A DNA stretch of 64,000 nucleotides from Gymnogyps californianus (lineage: Eukaryota > Chordata > Aves > Accipitriformes > Cathartidae), in the NCBI RefSeq assembly GCF_018139145.2, contig NC_059471.1, positions 210,757,494 to 210,821,493 on the forward strand, in the 5' to 3' direction. The translations under genes were made by a program, and so were the position numbers. Of this stretch, positions 1-19,818 are shown one piece after another. Each line of letters starts with the position of its first letter. The first letter of the stretch is position 1. The notes under the pieces were generated by a model. The model was not told the origin of the DNA. It did no database searches and worked only from the letters and a program-made list of their open reading frames with translations.

Positions 1-89
1 CGTAGACTGCCCTAAGCAAGGTAACAAATCGACACCTGGCATTTAATGCTTTATACTGTTGAGTTTGACCAAAGTGTTTCTGTTTGTAG

Positions 90-6714
<6,625 letters not shown>

Positions 6715-7199
6715 TGACAGGTATAACTGATCACATCATGATAACAAATACTGAAATTTGTTTATTAAGCCCTGAATTATTTTTCTCTTTAGTGTTGATT
6801 ACTACCTGCAGCTATGCTAATTCATGCCATTTTTTCAGAAATATCTTACGGTCAGAACTAGGAATTTGCAGCCTGTGTAACTTCATTGTTCCTTCCATGA
6901 AATACTGAAAAGGAAGTATTCCTAGGAGGGACTGTAAAAGCCTTCTACCTCCCGAGGTTCAGTTCTCCAAGTCTGTAAGTAGACAAAAAATGGACCAGAC
7001 AAAACTAAGGGTAGAACACTAAATGAAATTTAGTGTTTCTCTTTATCATGAGCTCTAAGAGTTTGCCTTTGATATGTATGTGATCTCAGGTTTTAATAAA
7101 ATACCACATTTTTAACTGTGGGAAGGAACACAACATCTTTCAGGAATGACCATGCAAACAATGCAATAGTTGCACTTTGACTTTAATCCTGAGTTTTCA

Positions 7200-7228
7200 C
7201 TGCAGTTGTTTTTAAAAAACAACTGCAG
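7200..7228. repeat. Perfect inverted repeat, 14-bp arms, 1-nt centre
   Basis: The left arm ctgcagttgttttt and right arm aaaaacaactgcag are exact reverse complements around a single A at 7214. In the DCLRE1C mRNA this lies in the 3'UTR. With almost no loop it cannot fold as one tight hairpin without opening the central A/T pairs, so a cruciform or a dimeric site is as likely as an RNA stem. Confidence 0.8.
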
Positions 7229-8151
7229 AACAGATTGGAGAATTACTGAGAAGGGTTTTTTTTTTTAAAATCAAATTGTTCTTTTCAAGCAGTCTCTCTT
7301 TACACTGAGCAAGTGTTGTCATCCAATTTCAGCTCCTGAATGAGGTACTATATATACATCATTGTCTATGGTTTAAATCTAACTCCTTGCGAACAACTTG
7401 TCATCAGTTCCTCTGTGTTTTGGTTTGTTCTGAATTGCTTTTCAGAACAACTTAAAAATAAAATCCTGTGGCATGTGGTTCCACAGCCCCCAGCAGTAGC
7501 CTGCTCTGGAGGCTAACTCACAGCAACAGATGCTAACCTGTTACCCTGGACAGGCTGTTATGTTACTCAAGGCTCTTGTATTATCAAATTTCACCTCCTC
7601 TGCAACATTCTGTTGACTTCACTGAATTCAGATGTGTTTAGATTTCTTTAAATCAAGACAATAGATTCTCCATGAATGTGTGCCATCATAACTCACTTTG
7701 CCAAAATTCTTAGCTTCTAAAATGGAAATGTAAGTCAGGTTTTTGTCAAACTGCAGTGCCTACAAAAATGCCTTAACAGCAGAAGTCATCTAAGAATCCA
7801 TGAGGTTTCCCATCCATGTGGTCTTAAGTCCCAAAGAATTAAACAGACCTTTAGAATGACAGCTCTCCCCTCCGAGTATGTCTTCAGTCTTTCTGCCATC
7901 TTTAGCGATACGTGAATGTTAAGCCAGCCAGCATTCTGCTATTGCAAACAGTGGGGGGGGGGGAGAAGAAAAATTGCTATCAATTATCTATGTATAGTTT
8001 TAAGGATATTCAAGTCCATGTATTTCTCCACTGTCACCTTGCCCATGCCGTTGCTGGGATTTGTTAACATAATGTCAAAACATGGTCTATCAACTTTTTT
8101 TTTTTAAAGCAAGGTTGAGTGAGAGAAACTGCTGTTGTAACTACCTCTGTG

Positions 8152-8157
8152 AATAAA
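8152..8157 (+). terminator. Candidate distal polyadenylation signal of DCLRE1C
   Basis: AATAAA on the plus strand with a T/G-rich stretch 15-40 bases downstream, the usual arrangement of a used cleavage site. Earlier hexamers at 7095 and 7457 are alternatives. Confidence 0.5.
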
Positions 8158-8175
8158 GTAATTCAGAGCAGAATT

Positions 8176-9126
8176 TCTTCTGTTGGCTTGTTTCCTTAAC
8201 TGTACTACACATGTAAGTTCAGGGCTGTGTTTACAGTGTGCTTAAATATACAGGAACCCAGTCTGCTTTAGACAAGTCAACAGTGTAAATTTATACCAGT
8301 TCTTATCAGCCATAAACTGAATAGGAAACACATGACTTCCTCATGATCGCTTTACTACAGTCCTTATAGTGCTAGAAAAAACAGGAATTAAGAGGCTGCA
8401 GTTCTAAGCAAATTCTACTGCTCAGCTACAGCTAATTTTGACAGGCTACGATTTTTTTTTTTGTTAAGAATGACAACAACAAGAGAAAAACTAAATTTAA
8501 TTTATTTTATCAAAAACTATAGGAAGATAGCAATACTAGAGATCACACATTATGAAAAGAAAATGTTCCTGAGCTTACAAACTGCATATTCTAATGTACA
8601 CAGTCCTAAAACATACATTAGAAATAACCAAAAGATTGACTTAACTTTGAGATTAAATAAATAGACAATAGCTTTTCTTACAGGTGATCTTGCAGCTTTA
8701 GTTTTGCTACCAAAAAAAAAAAAAAATTAAATCCAACAAAAAAGAACAGCTAGAGGATCGATCACAGGTTACCAGTCTCTAAGAAGTGCATATACACAAC
8801 TGAACTGGTGGCCATGATGATGCTAACAGACCACAAAGCAAAACAAAGGCAGAAGCTAGGTTCATTTAGGCTCCTTAGGAAATTGAAAACAGCTTTTTCT
8901 CCTTTTCCAATTTGGCAATTTTCCCCCAAACTCATAAAAACAGCAAAAGGAGTTTTAAAAGTGACACAGTGTCCCATTAAGCTAATTCACTGACTGCAAT
9001 CCAAATGCACTGTGAATATGTAAATATAAAATACTGTTCAAGGCTCTCAATCGGAAACTCGATACATGGGTTTACTTCAAATAAATACAAAATACTGTTA
9101 CCTCCCAGAACATAAATTAACAGTCC
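8176..9126. other. Convergent intergenic gap between DCLRE1C and SUV39H2
   Basis: AT-rich DNA with poly-T (around 8452-8462) and poly-A (around 8713-8726) tracts and no coding similarity that I recognise. A minus-strand AATAAA (TTTATT on the plus strand, 8501-8506) could be a distal SUV39H2 polyadenylation signal, which would put the two convergent transcripts within a few hundred bases of each other. Confidence 0.4.
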
Positions 9127-11529
9127 TTTATTTATCGCACAAGAGGTAACACACATACCCTTAAAGAACAGCAGTGTTATTCCAATGCTGGTGGTAACAT
9201 ATACTGCCTTGGGAAAAAGGCAGACACTGAACTCAAGTACAACTACTAAGACTTTTATCTTTTAAAATGAATTTACTTGCAATATTTAAATCAAACTGGG
9301 CATGGACGTAGACAGACAAAAAGAGTGTCGAACCAGCCCTGTGTTGTCTCGCACAGGAGAGGGCAGAGAAACCGATTTGGTAAGGAATCCATTTCTTGCC
9401 GCAGCCACTCTCGCCATCCTGTACCGACAGGGAAGGCTGCAGACTGCAGCGGATTAAGGAGCTGGAGATTGCAGATTCCATCCACGTGGAATGCATCGCT
9501 GAATCGGGCTACATGCAAGAGAAAGCACTAATGACTCCAAATGATGTAAGATCATCTAGAGTTTGCCAACATTAAAGCTCCACATTCCATTCCAACTTTA
9601 TATATATATATAAAAAAAAAATCATTAGAGACGTGGCATGATAAAAATTGACTAGATTCAGCATTTATCCAAGTGTGTGGATACAGGTGAGCCTGGTAAT
9701 GTCAGATACTTTTAACCTAAGCAAACTTGCTCCTATTCATTAAACAACATAAAGTATCTATTTCAACGTGTTATCTCTTTGTATTGTAGATTACAAAACT
9801 TACACAGCACTTTCAGTGGCCCACACTCTTCACCCCAACCGTGAAACTGATTTTGGCTAGTAGCATATAAAATTTCACTTTCTGCCAAAGAGCCGGATCT
9901 TCAGTGCAAATGCAACTGTGCTTCTTAATGAACAAAGAACCTGTGTTATCCTTTGAAACACTCTTCTCGGAGTGCTAGTAATTAATATGGAATTTAAGGC
10001 ATTTTCTAACAAATTAAGTAAACAGTTACATGCTGGGTACTTGACTTCATTCACCTGAGCCGACAGCTGTGCACCTTATAAAGGTAACTAGCTGACCTAT
10101 GATACATAGCTAGCATCCATTTACGGAGCAACATTATTCTGCCTGACCCTATCAACATTTACATGATTTGTAAGCAATATGCAAGTTTTACAAGCTTTTA
10201 ATCCATGAGAATAAAGCACTTAGATCATCCCTGGGGCATGGACCTTGGCTGTAACTCCACTCATAACCTACCTCAACTGCTCTTCAGTGTTTCTGAAGCC
10301 AAGCAAAACTTAGCATACGTTATGAATAGATCAAGACAACTTTAAGACGATCAGGGAAAAAAAAAAAAAAAAAGACGACTCGAGCAGCTGAAGAACAGTA
10401 CATTTCTCAGCTTTTACATTCAAGAACATCTTACAAATGTCTACAGCAAACGGGTAAACTCACCCCTAGTCTAACTTCACTGAAGTTAACATTTTTGCAA
10501 CAAGAAAAAACAGGCCTAGTATCTTAAAAGTCTGTCACTAGATAAAAAAAGTCACAGTATGTAAAAACTTAATCAAAAACAGTTGTGAATACAAATCAAT
10601 TCCCAGGGTATTTCTGCACCTAACAGATAACTGAGCATATCTCCATAACGCATCAGCTTTGTTAGACAATGGGCTGCTCTCCCTATTCTTTTGTTATCTA
10701 TTTCCAAACTGTAGCCAGTAATTTGTTTCAGCAATGACTGCCAAATTTCTGCAATGAAAACAGTGTACGTTACTACCGGTAATCCGGTATTTACAAAATC
10801 TCTGTAGAACTGCAGACCTCCTATAGCATCCTAACTAAAAATCAGAACATAACAATTGACAAAACTTCTATATGTAAAACTTCTAAATAACGTAACATCG
10901 GCTAAAAACGTTCGAGACCTTGATCTTGCATCTGGAATCTGCTAAAACCAATTACTTTACTTGCGTGGAGTTCAATGGACATTTTACAATTTGCGTTCCT
11001 GTGAGCCTTCATTTAGACACAGTCTGATGGCTGTCCTTAATCCTTCACCCTGGTGCCATAAATGTTATTGCTAATCTCTTGAAGCTTTTCTTTATACCAC
11101 AAAAAAAGCAAAAGAACTGTCAGCTACGACTTAGGATTCAAATCAAATGCCTCCAGACTTTTCAAGGTATAGAAAATACATAACATCACTTCATCCCACT
11201 GAAATCAGCTCCTAAAAGGCCTATGGCTGTAAGCTCACACTCGAATATTCAAATCAAGGTAAAGAGTTTTCTTAGCATACGTTTTACTGCTTCCTAAATA
11301 ACAGTTCTAGAAAAATCAATTTTTAATCCCCGTTATCAATTCTGTATTTGCCTGAAACACTACATCTCTTTCTTTGGCCAATGCCATTTCAATTACAAAT
11401 GTAATGCCTTGTTTTCACTGTACTTATTTACATTAGATGTAAGAATACTTTAATATGTGTGTGAAAGAAGAGTCTTCTTAAAACACATTTAAAAGAGAAC
11501 AAAGTATTTGTGACTTTGGATACCCGAAC
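9127..11529 (-). other. SUV39H2: SUV39H2 3' untranslated region (inferred extent)
   Basis: Follows the SUV39H2 stop codon at 11530-11532 on the minus strand. No open frame of interest. Minus-strand AATAAA at 9127-9132 is a candidate end; ATTAAA-type signals occur nearer the stop. A 3'UTR of up to about 2.4 kb is plausible for this gene, but the true end cannot be fixed from sequence alone. Confidence 0.45.
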
Positions 11530-14500
11530 TCAGTTGAGATAACCTCTGCAACACACAGCTCCACATTTACAGACAGTTCTGATCCTCTTTCTGGATGGGC
11601 TAAGGCCATCAGCAGAGTCTGAAGTCAGATCTATTGAACCTGCGACACAGATAAACACAAATAAGGAAGTTTTAAAAGACAGACTGAAACCGTGCCAGGT
11701 ATTCAAATGGCTTCAAAAAGCCTTCTACCACCCCAGTTCTTAAAACAATTGTGTGTGAAGCTATACTCAAATTCTACTGACACCCACGTTAAAACTACTT
11801 ACACAACACCTAGCATACAAGTCAGAATCCAAACAAAGCTCAACAAACTCGAGCCTTGTACCCTCAGGTCTGTATCCATACTGATCAGCTGAGAGTACAG
11901 CCTGCCTTGAACGTCAGTGTCACAGACACCATAAAAAAAAGAGGAGTTTTAAGGATTCAAATAAGATGAATTTGTCAGTACTTAAAAGAGAGCTTCTACG
12001 AGAATGAGGTATGGCTCTGGAGTGTAGAGCTGCTTCTCTGAAAACAAAATAGCAGGGCAAACAATACATCGCTGTTGTGGATAAATGGTTTGAACGCAAA
12101 GTTTGACACACACAACACCCCTGCCAGCAAACCTCAAGAATTTTTTATTGTACTGGAAAAAAAAAAATAAGTCATAGAATGGTTTGGGTTGGAAGGGACC
12201 TTTAACGCCCATCTCGTCCAACCCCCTGCAGTGGGCAGGGACATCTTTCACTAGCTCAGGTTGTTCAAAGCCCTCTCCAACCTGACCTTGAACACTGAAT
12301 GGAAGATCAAGTATCAAAGATTCATCGAACAGCCCAAGTTGGAAGGGACCTCAAAGGATCATCTGGTCCAGCCTTTCACGGGAAAGGCAGCCTAGATAAG
12401 ATTATCTAGCACCCTGTCCAATTGCATCTTGAAAAACTCCAGTGATGGGGACTCCACCACATCCCTGGAGAGGTTGTTCCAGTGAATGATGGTTCTCACC
12501 GTAAAAAATTTCCTTCTTAATTATCAAAGAGCCGATAGTATTTCACCAAGAACTTTGTTTCCTCAAGCCTCTGCATAATGATCAATGTATCCAACCCAGC
12601 AAAACAATAGTAAACTTTGGACTGTCCTTCCTCCATCCTAAACATCTGTACCATAGGACCTACATCCACAACTGAGGCCTACAGACACCAGAATCCAGAG
12701 ACAAACCTATGGTGCCTTAGACCACTCAGCTGTTACAACTGTCTTTGTAACTATCACTAGCAGATTACTTAGAAAGTAGTTTACCCGAAATGCCAATTTG
12801 AATAAAGGAAAGCTTTTTTTTTTTTTTTTTTAAATGGTAGCCTGACCATTCCTTTGAGCATTCCTGTGACAAATCTTCGAAGTAATTTGCCTCGTCAGAC
12901 ATTCCAACCACAACCCCTTGCTGTGAGCTAGGAGCGCTGAAGGAGGTAATGCGCTAGAGGTGCACACAAAAGCTTCTGGGTGCGCTCTGTCTGCACTACA
13001 CGTCAATGAGCGGTGACTGTTCTAGAATCCACAGAGCCGTGTTAAGGAGATGCAGTGCCTGACCTAAAATGCTACCATCAGTCAGGCTGCAACAAAACCC
13101 ACCAGTGCCCCAAACCTCCTGCAAGCACAGTTTTAAAATCTGCAGACCTTTCATCTGATAGTCAAAGGTTAGCTCTTCTCCAGCCTTAATGGTTCGTGTA
13201 GAAAACAGCGCTATTCGAGGAAGACGCAAGTCGAGGTTATCAATAAACACATTGAAGACTTGAAGATTTGGATCACACTGTAAGGCAAAAATTAATGTAA
13301 TTTCTGTTAAGAAAGAAAAATGCACACTAAGTTTCACCGAAGTGTTTAAGTAAACCAAGGTCACAGGAAAGGAAGAACTCGTTCTTCTCTCAGTGACAGA
13401 AGTCTGAAATTAAGTTATCTTCTGAAATCAACAAATTACGTTCTTGAAATAGTGTTAAAGGAGAACATTCACAGGTTAGAGTCGAGTCCTTTCACGAAGG
13501 CAACCTTTACACAGTAGGTAGACTACACTAATATGCAACAGCCTATTAAAAAAAAATATGGTACCTTCAAAAGATGACAACAAAAAAGATGACAAAGCAA
13601 TTAAAGCTACATTCAGAGGTTAGTATTTACCTACAAAACCCACAAAAAGAATTGAAGTTGAAGGAAAAGAAAAAACAACATAGTGTTTCAAGCCACACAT
13701 ACTCACTATTCTGTATTTAGGTTTAAGTATTGCTTCCAGGCCAGAAATAATATTTTCATACTATGCATAAATTTCTATTTTCAATTGCTAACCTGCTTGG
13801 CTTCTGAATTATCTGCTGTGGGCTGGGTGGCAGGAGAAGGGTCAAGGACACTAAGCAGGAATTAGAAACCACTTTACCTTTTTTCTGGATTAAGTGTCAG
13901 AAGTCAGTAGTCACTGAAACAGTGTATTAAACTCTGTGTGCTTTTTTGCTCTTTAACAGTAAAATATAGCCCACGTTAAAGAATCAGAAGTGAAGGTAGA
14001 CATTTAACTTTACACGAAAGAGTGAGAATGCTTCACTCCTATTTCTGAAAGTGAAGAGCAACTGGTTGTATCTAAAACTCTTCTTCATCCTTCTCCCTGG
14101 CAAGCCCGCACGAAATACAAACATCATCAGCTCACATATATGAAGACATGAATTTACCGTATTTGTAGAACACTGACTGCATACCTCACAAACATTACAT
14201 CAGTAAGAAATCATAATTTTTAGTTCAGAAATCTTTACAAATGCAGTTCAGCCTTCTTGCTTCAGGTACTTCAGTTGAACAGGAAACAAAACACTACAAA
14301 AATTTCCTGTTTAAAATTTACTTTTGAGTTCTCTGGCAAGTTTAGATTTAGGAGAGAAAAAGGTACCTACAGGTGAGAAATACACAAGAAAGCATAGGAA
14401 TTTTTATTTTTTCCTCTACCAATGTTTGAAGGATGAAATTCGGCACAACCCCCTATCGTGCCCGGCTAAAAAATAATGCATCAATTCCTATCGTCTTTGA

Positions 14501-17500
14501 CTCTTCACTAATTTTATTAAGTACTTCTCAAGTGTTAGGTCTTTTAGTTACTTGGAAAAAAACACACCCAAATCAACCCTATTTTGGTCGCCTAGAACCA
14601 GCAGTTTCAGTGACAACCCCAGTCCTACCAGATGCCCACTTCAGGCAACATCTCATTCCCAGATTTTGGTACGTAGTCTTACTCAGAGTAAGGCTAAGTA
14701 TTCCATTCCACTTATTATGTCATCTAACTGACTGGACTGTGCTGGCATGAAACAAACTACTCCAGAAAAACTGTGAATATGGTAAGAAAATGTTTACAGT
14801 AGGAGAAGATATTTCTGGCACAATTAGGACAATTCTCCAAATTCTTAGTATACAAAACAAGGTCTTACGCTGTGATTCACAAAGTGGGACACATTTCCAT
14901 ATCGAGCTGCATCTACTGTAAATTCATCTGAGTCATAGTCCAAATCAAACAAGTATGTATTTCCCTGGTTGTCATAGAGCTGGCCTCGTCTCTCTGCTTC
15001 CTCACTTGTAATCACCTACAAAAAGAGAAAAAAGAAACCTGCATCATATTATTAACTATTACTAAATTAAAACAAAAATCACAATCAAGTTAGAAAAACT
15101 TTACTTAGTAAAAAATACCACATTTTCTTTTTGATGTTGAAATAGCATTCCATCTCTAATGAATAAAGAATACATACGTACAGCTAAACTAATTAGTGAC
15201 TGAGGCTTCTCTGGATCTAATTTGTCTACAGCTGATGCACAGCACTACCTTGTCTCAGGAAAAAAAAAAAAATATCAGCACCTTCTATTAGAGTTTTGAT
15301 GATGACAGATACAATCAACTGTTTCTACACACACAATTTTTTCATTAGACCCAGAAAGTTTTGTTTACTTCCCCTAACATAAAGTTTCAACTTTCTCCCT
15401 TTGCACAGGCGAAGATCAACAGGTATCAGTCTTTACAACCCAGTCACAGTTACAGTCCAGCATTCATCTCCTCCCTCCCTAGAAGCATCTCTTCCTGCTA
15501 TTTTTGACTGCAATGAAAGATCTTATTCATGACAACTTAGACAGATACATCACTTCACAAAGCTGAATCTATGCAATTTAGGCTAGCATGTACTAGCACA
15601 AGGTAGAAATCCAGAAACTCCCCAGAGGAAGAGAAGAACTACAATCACTTTTGACAGAAGCAACAGCTTAAACAACTTCATGTGCAGCCTGTTACGTTAA
15701 ATGTATTCTGTTGTGCAGACTCAGCAAAGAAATCACAAATTGGCAGCAAGACAGATACGAAATGTGGTGGAACTGGACAAAAAAACCCTCTAAAATCTTT
15801 CTGACAGATCAGATTCGAGAACTTATTCAGCAGTAGGGAATAAGTAGATTCAGGTGAAAGGGTAAATACACACTCTTTCCTTTAAGCAACAAAATTACAT
15901 CATCATCATTCTGCATTAACCCCTCAACAGAGATACTTTGAATGACTGACCTCTTGTATGTTTACAAGAAAGGTATGAACATGAGAATTCAGAAGATTTG
16001 GGGCAGGAAACAAGGAAGAAATACAATTAAGACCATAAATATTTGTAGGAAGGGACAGAAGGAATTATTTTGAGTCAACTTAGTAGCAAGGCAGATTTGT
16101 GACAGAAATACGACAGACTGGATCAGAGAGGCTGCCAGGAGCTACTGATGTAAAAAGCGCTGAAGCAGAGCAGCGGTTGAACCAAATAAACACAGGGCAA
16201 TACAAAATCTCAGGAGTAACTCAAGGTCTGTATTTCATAACATGAAAGTTCTGTTTGAAATAGTATGAGATTGAGTAAACAGATAATGTCCATACTGCAA
16301 GTCATCTTCTTGCTGTTAATCAAAAGTAATAAATAAGTTTGGAAATTCTACCTTAAAAGTTCAGACAAAACAGAAAAGGGACTGACAGACTGGGTGGGGA
16401 GTTTGGTAACAACTGTGCCTGGGGAACAGCAAAAAACTACAATAATAAAGATGATCAGGGAAGAACGAAGAATACGACTGCCATGAAAGAAGGACTTCCT
16501 TTTAGAAATACTATCAGGGCCAGTATCTAAAATAATTCTTTAGCAACATATGGGATAAGTATTCTCTTTACATTCAACCTTTTACAATTGCTCTGGAATG
16601 GAGGAACGCTCTGGACAATATAATTTTGCTGTCATCCTGAATGTCTATTTACTGTATTTTTCTACTCAAAAGCAGACTTATCTAATATATAGTAGAAGTC
16701 AAGAAGTGTTAAAACTGAAAGCTCATCAAGATTTTCTCCAACATTGCCTTTATTGTAAATAATTCATCTATATGAGATAAATACATACCTCTCCAACATA
16801 CTCCATCACAAAACTGTTGGTTTTAATTTTCTGGAGGGTTTTTACTCCCCAACCACGGCCATTGTTAGTTCTGAAGATGCAAAGAGAATACGGTGTACCT
16901 TTCTGTACTATCCTATTAGGGCAGTCAGGCCCACACCTACAAAACGAATTGCATTCATAGATGGGCAAGCCGGGCTGGATTTTCAACTTCTTTCGTTTAT
17001 TGTAAGCCAAAATAAATCCAGCCTCCTTTGGACAGCACTTCTCAGCGGGGCAGTCAGCGCATTCACAGCCAGTCGTTATTCCATTTATTACATTTATTCC
17101 CGGAGCAGGTTTATACTCATTAATGTAGTAGAAGTCTAAAGGAGGGCCTTCAAGATCCACAGTGTTTTCTACCAGAATCATTGCCTTATGATTCTTTTTC
17201 CTGTTGAGTTCTTCTTTCCATCTCTGCAGAGCTATTCTTTGCTTAGCCTTCTTTACAATGTAATCTGCAACCGCAGGTTTCAAAGCTTTAACATGGTTTC
17301 TCACTTTCAGTGCTTTGCCTTCTCTCACCCGAGACAAGTATTCATTCTTGTCACTAAGAAAGTTTTGAAGAAGCAATGGGCATTTCAGATTTTTCTGAGG
17401 TTCCCAAGTATTTGAAGATTCTGGCCATCCTTTCCATTTCACAAGATAGTATTCTGTGCCCTTGAAATACAGAAACAGATACAGATTTAGCCACATTTCA

Positions 17501-19818
17501 TTTTGCTGAAATCTAGCATCACAGAGTACACAGAAAAACAAGAGCTCTGGAGTTAAGAAACGGCATACAGGTCTTGATGTCCCCATAACAATTAGAATTG
17601 GGGAGAAAGAGAAAAATCAAGTTTTCTGTTTGCAAATTAACTTACAGCACAACTTTGGATACTCTACATACCATCTCTAGGAGCAAAGAAATATAACAGC
17701 TGGGATGAACTCTGATCGCTAACGGTATACCTGGAGGAGGCTAGTTTGTTAAGGCAATTACTAAGTTATGCTAACTAGTTGTATGACTCGTACGCACAAG
17801 CAGAATGTAGTAATATCAGATACAGAACAAAAAAAGTAATTCTAAACTTAGCAAAAAAATCTCTAAAAAACACTATTTGTCATATCAACCATCCTCCCAA
17901 AAAACTAAGCCATTCAAAACAGGTAATATTGTATCAATAATCAAGAAGCATACATTTTGGTACTTATTTTAAAAAGGCCAAATAACTGTAACAAGGCCAA
18001 ATCCTGAGACTGAATTTCATTGGCACGATCAAGCCATAGGAATCCAGTTGCAGCACATGGCCCTAACTCTTCATCAAACAGACTACAACAGTCAAGAGAG
18101 AAATATAGACTGTTACCTGCAAATAAAGGAGAAGCATCGTAATACATACCAAGCTACAACCTAAACACATCAGCGTTTTGCTTAACTTCTAGATACGCAA
18201 AGGCAAAACATTTCATATTCTAACATCTCTGTAATTTCAGAAAAAGACCTTCCTTCAACATACTGAAACCAGTAGTTATACTGCTTTCTGTTTACAGTTC
18301 AAAGTTTAAAAGATATTTCATTCGACGTCAGCAACAGCTTTGTCCTCACAGCCTGCTACTTTATATTATGAGCAAAACTACCTTTGGCTCGCTTCCAAAT
18401 TTCAGCTGAAAGAGTGATCAAATTGGTCTGTGTTTCTCTTACCTCTTCTACCTTGTAGTCACACAAATATTCCACCTCATAACTCTTTAGATTCCTGTTG
18501 GTGATTCCAATGGATTTACATCTGAGATTTTCCTTCCTACATAATTCTTGGAGGGTCTCAAGTGAAGCTAGACATGGCACATACCAAGCTACAATAAGAA
18601 AATTGGTAAAGAATCCTATTTAATGTCTCGGCTAAATTGAAATCATTACGCCTTATCCCAGAGTCCCCACATTATCATTTGTGATAGCAGTCCACGAGTC
18701 TCTTGTACAACTACAGTGTCTCACAGAGTCAAACTCAACCCTTCTCTAATGGGTAAAGTGAAACACATCAGTGATTCCCTCCCTGCACCTTTATTCTGTA
18801 CAGTACGTACATTTATAAACAACAAAAAACATTTTGGAGGGCAGAGACTTCCACAAGTGAAAGCTGCACTAAGAACCGAATAATTTTCCTACAATTACAG
18901 CATCCCATAACTGAACTACGGCGACAAGGAAACCTCCATTCTTTAGTAAGACCGCCAAATATCTGCAGTTAGTCAAGTGGAATCGAGCACTTGCGATGCA
19001 ACCATGGTGACTGGACGAGGAAAGAAAGATCCACAGCGCTCTTCCAGAAGGATCCCGGGCGCCTTGTCGGCTAGGCGGATTTAAAGGGACGCGACACGCC
19101 GCAGAGCGGCGTGGCAAGAGTGCCAGCTCCCCGCCAGAGCCCGGGAAACACCGCTGCGGTGGGGAAGCGCGGGTGGGATGAAGTTCAGAGCAGGAGCCGC
19201 GCGTTGCGATGCGGCGAGGGCCGTGCCTGCCTCCCTCCCCTCGCCGCCGGCCGGGGCACCGCGGGGCTCTCCCGCCTCAGCACCCGACGGCAGCGCGCCG
19301 GGACCCCCCCCGGCCCCGGCTCCCAGCTCCTGCCGGGAAAGGGCCGCCCCCGGAGGAGTTCACCTTCGGGGCGCACCGCCAGAAGTTCGGGAAGGCGGGG
19401 AAGGGGCGGCGGGCGCCTCTCCCGCGGCCGCCCTGGGCCCCCCCAGCGCCTCTCCCTCCCCCGCCCATATTTACCTCAGGCGCCTCCCCGCCCTCCCCCC
19501 CACAGCCTCTCCCGGGCAGCAGGCAGAACCCCCCGCAAGGAAGCGGCAGGGTCGCCAGCCCGCCGGGCCCCGCTGCGGCCGGGTGGCTGAGAGCGGTGCG
19601 GGGGGGGGGGGTGGCGGCAACGGTCCGAACGGAGTCGGGTGAGAGGGACCGGCAGCGGCTGCCCACCGCCGAGAGCGAAGGGGAGGCCTCCCCGCACCCT
19701 CCCTCTCGGCCCACCCAGCGCAAGGAGAAGGGAGGGAAAGCCCGAGCGAGGCGCTCCGGGCGGCCCCGTCCCCAGCCCGAGCCGCCGCCGCTACCTCACC
19801 TCCTCGCCAGCCCTCCAT
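11530..19818 (-). CDS. SUV39H2: SUV39H2 histone H3 lysine-9 methyltransferase, complete, 407 residues
   Basis: Trimethylates H3K9 at constitutive heterochromatin using S-adenosylmethionine. Six coding exons, read 3' to 5' on the plus strand: 19800-19818, 18443-18588, 16789-17460, 14869-15015, 13148-13277, 11530-11639. The sum is 1224 nt, 407 residues plus stop; human is 410. Residues about 40-100 form the chromodomain ([23 protein letters not shown]). The pre-SET zinc cluster follows ([22 protein letters not shown]), then SET with [21 protein letters not shown] split by an intron, and GEELTFDYQ. The post-SET is [13 protein letters not shown]. All catalytic and zinc-binding residues that I can identify are present. 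The start is the first ATG in the mRNA orientation with a good context (AAGATGG), and only this 19-nt exon joins in phase to exon 2 (RG|AWYVPCL). Lies in tandem behind HSPA14. Confidence 0.97.
12174..12300 (-). mobile_element. CR1 LINE 3' fragment
   Basis: Starts with tcatagaatggtttgggttg, the reverse complement of the CR1 3' end, and runs on with the usual CR1 tail sequence. It lies in SUV39H2 intron 5 in the same orientation as the gene. Too short to code for anything. Confidence 0.9.
12316..12530 (-). mobile_element. Second, more diverged CR1 3' fragment
   Basis: Begins with cgaacagcccaagttggaag and continues with ccagtgatggggactccacc, both CR1 tail sequence on the minus strand. It starts 16 bases after the previous copy ends and is of a different subfamily, so two independent insertions lie back to back in SUV39H2 intron 5. 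Confidence 0.85.
12531..13147. other. Rest of SUV39H2 intron 5 proximal to exon 5
   Basis: Intronic. Has a poly-T tract at about 12813-12832. An apparent minus-strand open frame extending past exon 5 into this stretch is read-through of the GTCTGC donor at 13146-13147, not coding. Confidence 0.6.
15016..16788. other. SUV39H2 intron 3
   Basis: 1.77-kb intron between the large chromo/pre-SET exon and exon 4. AT-rich, without repeats or other features that I recognise. Confidence 0.6.
17461..18442. other. SUV39H2 intron 2
   Basis: Intron of about 1 kb separating the two halves of the chromodomain coding sequence. Nothing else recognisable in it. Confidence 0.6.

Larger units (their letters stand above)
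6715..8175 (+). other. DCLRE1C: DCLRE1C 3' untranslated region (inferred extent)
   Basis: AT-rich non-coding stretch after the last Artemis stop. It has three AATAAA hexamers on the plus strand, at 7095-7100, 7457-7462 and 8152-8157, the last followed by a TG-rich element (tctgttggcttgtttcc), so several 3' ends are possible. It also holds an 11-base G run (7953-7963) and a perfect inverted repeat at 7200-7228. No coding signal was seen. The extent is inferred from the hexamers, not from transcripts. Confidence 0.6.

Noticed and set aside
12996..13147. Open minus-strand extension after FDYQMKG of SUV39H2, as an alternative C-terminus
   Set aside because: The true last exon was found at 11530-11639 and joins in phase; the extension lacks the post-SET cysteines and starts with a GT donor.
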